DNA of 64,000 nucleotides, taken from Desulfurococcales archaeon. Lineage in GTDB: Archaea > Thermoproteota > Thermoprotei_A > Sulfolobales > Acidilobaceae. The position numbers were made by a program, and so were the translations under genes. Below the pieces are notes generated by a model. The model had not been told where the DNA came from and ran no database searches. It saw nothing but the letters and a program-made list of their open reading frames with translations. The stretch's first letter is position 1. Every line of letters begins with the position of its first letter. The stretch covers positions 1 to 64,000 of the forward strand of contig WAOT01000058.1 in NCBI GenBank assembly GCA_015521115.1, in the 5' to 3' direction. Positions 61,024 through 64,000 of this stretch are shown one piece after another.

Positions 61024-64000
61024 TTGAACAATATTGGACTATCGAGAAATTACAGGTCGATCCTATCAATAGTTGTGGTATTCCTCATGCTACTGTCGGC
61101 CACGGGCTCTATTGGAGTATCCCAAGGCCAAGACCAGGATGTAGAGTATAGGGCACACTCAATTGTCTATAGTGCTAGCGACATCACACTCTACAACGGC
61201 TTGATAGGGGCTAACATCTCATATGGAAGCGTCTATGGCCTCTACCTCCAGGCAATCGGGGGTGAATACGCCTATGAGCAGGTCATGTACGATAACGACT
61301 ACGGGATCTTCCGGGTAGGCGAGAACTACTCCACTATTAACCTTGAGGACGAGGTTGACACTGTCTCAAGCAACTCCTCAAGCAACCTGAGTGCGAGCGT
61401 AGCCCTAACCAACTCCGGGAACATAACATTAGGTAACACTACTATAATGGTGGAGAGGAACTTCACCGTCATAAGCGGCCTCCCGCTCATCATAGTTAAG
61501 ACTAGGATCGTTAACACCGGTAATGAGACAATAACCGGGTACCAGTTCTACGAGTATATTGACGTTGATCTCGAGAGCGTGGACAACGACTACATAGAAG
61601 TCCCCCTCAGGGATCAGGGGATAACCAGGTTAAACGTAGAGGCGTACATACCCGCATCAGACCTAGGAGAACCATGGCTGTGGCAGAAGGACACAGAGAC
61701 ACCGCTGAACGTGGCCTTCCTCATCGGATCCCTCCAGAGCCTAGACGGGGTCTACGTGACGTACTACCACGGTGAAGACCTCCCAGAGAGGGTCGTGGTT
61801 GATGGTGAGACTATAACGACGGGCGACATCGTAGTCGCGATAGCCTGGAATATGACACTAACTCCAGGCCAAGCAGGGGAGTATGTCTATGCATATGCAG
61901 TCCCACAAAACTATACGGACATCAGCAACCTATACACTTACGTCCTGAGCAGCTCCATCCTCACAGCGTACATAGACGCCCCAGCACACCTCTTCTGGGG
62001 CCAGACTTCTCCGGTGAGGCTACAGCTACAAGCCCTAACTAACACGTCCGTAACGGCATCAGTAAACCTAACAGTAACAAGTCCGCTCACCATAACCCCC
62101 GACAGCTTCACAGGCATACTCCTAGACCCACAGAACGGTACTAGGAGCACTAACGTGACAGCACTCCTAGGAGCACCTACAGGGTGGGTCGGAGTTGCTG
62201 AGATAAGGGCTACTATAGCATTCAACTACACAGACCCAGCATCATCCCGGGAGATGAATGGTACGATAACGTTGGTCGCCCGAGTCACCATAACACCGAG
62301 CCCATACATGTACACTAACACCAGTATCTTGGAAGTTGAGGGCACTGGCAGCGGTAGTGTTATTCACACTGTTCCGGAAAGCCTCTACCACACTTCGAAC
62401 ATAACGGTCGGCGCCGGCCCACACGTGCTGTACATTGAAGAGGTCAGATCCCTCATAGGATACCCTTACGGTTGCGCGGAGCAGAGGACGAGCAAGCTCC
62501 TAGCCGTTATAGAGGCCTACGACTACCTATATCACACTGGCCACTTAAGCAGCAATGACGCGGCAACATACAACCAGTACATCATAGGAGGAGTACTAGA
62601 CTTAATAGAGCAACAACACGGCGATGGAGGCTGGGGCTGGTACCCCGACCTCAACAGCACCCCATTCTTCACAATATACGTCCTAACAGGCCTTGCAAGG
62701 GCAGGCGTATGGGCGGACTACCACGGCATATACATCCCAAACGCTGACAACGGTGAGAGCCTCCGGGGCTCGTTAGAGAACGGGCTCTCATACTTGGAGA
62801 CAACACAGAACAGTAACGGAAGCTGGACTGGGTCGGGAGACGACTATGTTAAGCACCCTGTAATCTTGACAGCATACGCCCTCCAAGCAATCTCCCTAAT
62901 ACACCAGGCAGAACCCGACATAGCCGTCAACCAGAGCATGGTGGAAGGGGCGGTCGAATACCTCCTATCAGCCCAGACCACGGGCGGGGCCTGGCCTCTA
63001 AGCGGCGCAGGCACACCCGACCCCCTGGCGACCGCCGCCACCGTGATAGCGCTCACCTCGATAACACCACTCCTCCAATACTACGGCCTCACAGACCTGA
63101 CCACCCAGGCGGTGAACGCCTCAGTCCAGGGTGCGCACTGGCTAGAGGATCACGCTGAGCAGGACAGTGACGGCTACTATTGGACGAGTGACTCATACAT
63201 CTGGAGCAGTAGCACCTCTATAGTTACGGCCATGAGCGTCAGGGCAATCCACGCGGCCCTCGGCAACACGACTGCTGTACAGGAGGGGATGAGATGGCTT
63301 ATTGAGAACGCTGAGGACTGGCTCCACTCAACGACGAGGGCGGGCGCAGTCGTTGTGGGCACAATCAACCTCATATCACTGGAAAACATGCAGCCCGAGA
63401 TCCCCGTGTCAGTATTCTTGAACGGGGAAGAGATATGGAACGGAACCATATCGGCCGGAACATGGATAACGCTTCCGGCAGATACAGTAGAGGGTGCAAA
63501 CAACCTATCGGTAACAGTTAACGGCGCGGGTAAGGTCTACGCATCAATAACCACAGTGTACTGGCTAGAGACCCAGCAGTCCTTGAAGGTAAGCCCCCAC
63601 GGTTCCGGCGGATCCGGTAGTCAAGTGATCCTATCACCGGCCGTGGACGAGTTCACATGGACATTCGAAGAACCCCAGCCGGACGGCACCATAGCGACCC
63701 ACTTAGTCATAAACCTAGCACAGCCAGCCTACTTCCTAGTACTAGACATCCCGATACCTCCAGGATACACTATTAACTTGACGGAGCTGAAGGGCCAGGG
63801 AGTCGCTATAGACCGTTTAGAGCCGGTACTCTCAATAGCTATCCCACACATAGACACCTCAAAGACCATCGACCTCGAACTAATACCCACAACGCGAAAC
63901 CAGACACTAGCTACTGAAAACTTAATGCCTGCTAGGCTAATGGGCATGTACAACTTAGACCTACAGATGTTCTCAACACTCGAAATACCATGGGCTAACC
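61024..64000 (+). CDS. Secreted alpha-2-macroglobulin-like thioester protein (incomplete at right edge)
   Basis: Frame 1 is open from TTG 61024 to the window end (992 codons). GGAGGA lies at about 61007-61013. Signal peptide at residues about 12-33 (ILSIVVVFLMLLSATGSIG). Beta domains with many sequons fill to about 470. Then SLIGYPYGCAEQRTSKLL with Cys 484 and Gln 487 forms the canonical CxEQ thioester. An alpha/alpha toroid follows (GDGGWGWYPDLNSTPFFT, TAYALQAISLIHQA, SAQTTGGAWPL, VRAIHAAL), as in thioester domains, and then beta domains. A2M proteins trap proteases or tag surfaces covalently. Any C-terminal anchor lies outside the window. Thioester call is strong; role is inferred. Confidence 0.85.
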   Translation, partial: MNNIGLSRNYRSILSIVVVFLMLLSATGSIGVSQGQDQDVEYRAHSIVYSASDITLYNGLIGANISYGSVYGLYLQAIGGEYAYEQVMYDNDYGIFRVGENYSTINLEDEVDTVSSNSSSNLSASVALTNSGNITLGNTTIMVERNFTVISGLPLIIVKTRIVNTGNETITGYQFYEYIDVDLESVDNDYIEVPLRDQGITRLNVEAYIPASDLGEPWLWQKDTETPLNVAFLIGSLQSLDGVYVTYYHGEDLPERVVVDGETITTGDIVVAIAWNMTLTPGQAGEYVYAYAVPQNYTDISNLYTYVLSSSILTAYIDAPAHLFWGQTSPVRLQLQALTNTSVTASVNLTVTSPLTITPDSFTGILLDPQNGTRSTNVTALLGAPTGWVGVAEIRATIAFNYTDPASSREMNGTITLVARVTITPSPYMYTNTSILEVEGTGSGSVIHTVPESLYHTSNITVGAGPHVLYIEEVRSLIGYPYGCAEQRTSKLLAVIEAYDYLYHTGHLSSNDAATYNQYIIGGVLDLIEQQHGDGGWGWYPDLNSTPFFTIYVLTGLARAGVWADYHGIYIPNADNGESLRGSLENGLSYLETTQNSNGSWTGSGDDYVKHPVILTAYALQAISLIHQAEPDIAVNQSMVEGAVEYLLSAQTTGGAWPLSGAGTPDPLATAATVIALTSITPLLQYYGLTDLTTQAVNASVQGAHWLEDHAEQDSDGYYWTSDSYIWSSSTSIVTAMSVRAIHAALGNTTAVQEGMRWLIENAEDWLHSTTRAGAVVVGTINLISLENMQPEIPVSVFLNGEEIWNGTISAGTWITLPADTVEGANNLSVTVNGAGKVYASITTVYWLETQQSLKVSPHGSGGSGSQVILSPAVDEFTWTFEEPQPDGTIATHLVINLAQPAYFLVLDIPIPPGYTINLTELKGQGVAIDRLEPVLSIAIPHIDTSKTIDLELIPTTRNQTLATENLMPARLMGMYNLDLQMFSTLEIPWAN

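Noticed and set aside
1-64000. CRISPR array, insertion sequence or rRNA operon
   Set aside because: No regularly spaced direct repeats, transposase motifs or rRNA consensus stretches were seen on either strand.

Overview
The window reads as chromosome of a hyperthermophilic crenarchaeon, most likely of the Desulfurococcales (Pyrodictiaceae or Aeropyrum-like). Supporting markers are TmcA, archaeal TrmI, type II methionine aminopeptidase, an aKMT-type protein methyltransferase, HerA/NurA, A-type ATP synthase subunit C, DUF1512, DUF1286, a PaREP1 protein and beta-RFAP synthase. Starts are often GTG or TTG, arginine is mostly AGG, TATA-type promoters are visible, and genes are packed with ATGA overlaps. 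No rRNA, convincing tRNA, CRISPR array or insertion sequence was found.

Layout. 1-471: AT-rich tail of a gene entering from the left. 0.5-13.8 kb: housekeeping genes, namely a bacterial-type MetRS, methionine aminopeptidase with a DUF1512 membrane protein, a dihydropteroate synthase-like protein, a ChaN-like protein, an archaeal AAA ATPase, a class II aldolase with an aKMT-like methyltransferase, and a panE-panB pair for coenzyme A. 13.8-18 kb: a giant membrane receptor with an outside WD40 propeller, PEGA-like repeats, one membrane helix and an inside Ser/Thr kinase. 18-30 kb: PaREP1, a frameshifted nucleotidyltransferase, TrmI, TmcA followed by two ATP-synthase-type genes, a ribbon-helix-helix regulator, beta-RFAP synthase, an orphan ABC binding protein, a cloverleaf-like element, a degenerate-site SDR and ThyX. 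30-40 kb: acyl-CoA synthetase, acylphosphatase, HerA, a secreted protein, NurA and a LutB/LutA lactate-oxidation pair.

40-48.7 kb is the most unusual part. It holds a second, soluble WD40-kinase fusion, then a secreted gingipain-like (C25) protease on a long coiled-coil stalk, and next to it a protease-free paralogue with the same stalk. The two stalks have punctuating T-x-hydrophobic-G motifs in the same register, exactly 235 codons from first to last in each. 48.8-61 kb: class II ribonucleotide reductase, an orphan CARF (APE2256/ring-nuclease-like) protein, an ornithine cyclodeaminase homologue, a four-gene unknown operon with a winged-helix protein, TauE/SafE and ClC-CBS transporters, a cupin, a UbiA prenyltransferase and a DUF72 protein. 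61.0 kb to the right edge: an open, unfinished gene for a secreted alpha-2-macroglobulin-like protein with an intact GCAEQ thioester motif.

Together the accessory genes point to an elaborate cell surface: two propeller kinases, a stalk-borne protease with a matching stalk partner, and a thioester protein of the protease-trapping superfamily. That these form one system is inference; each gene call stands on its own motifs.
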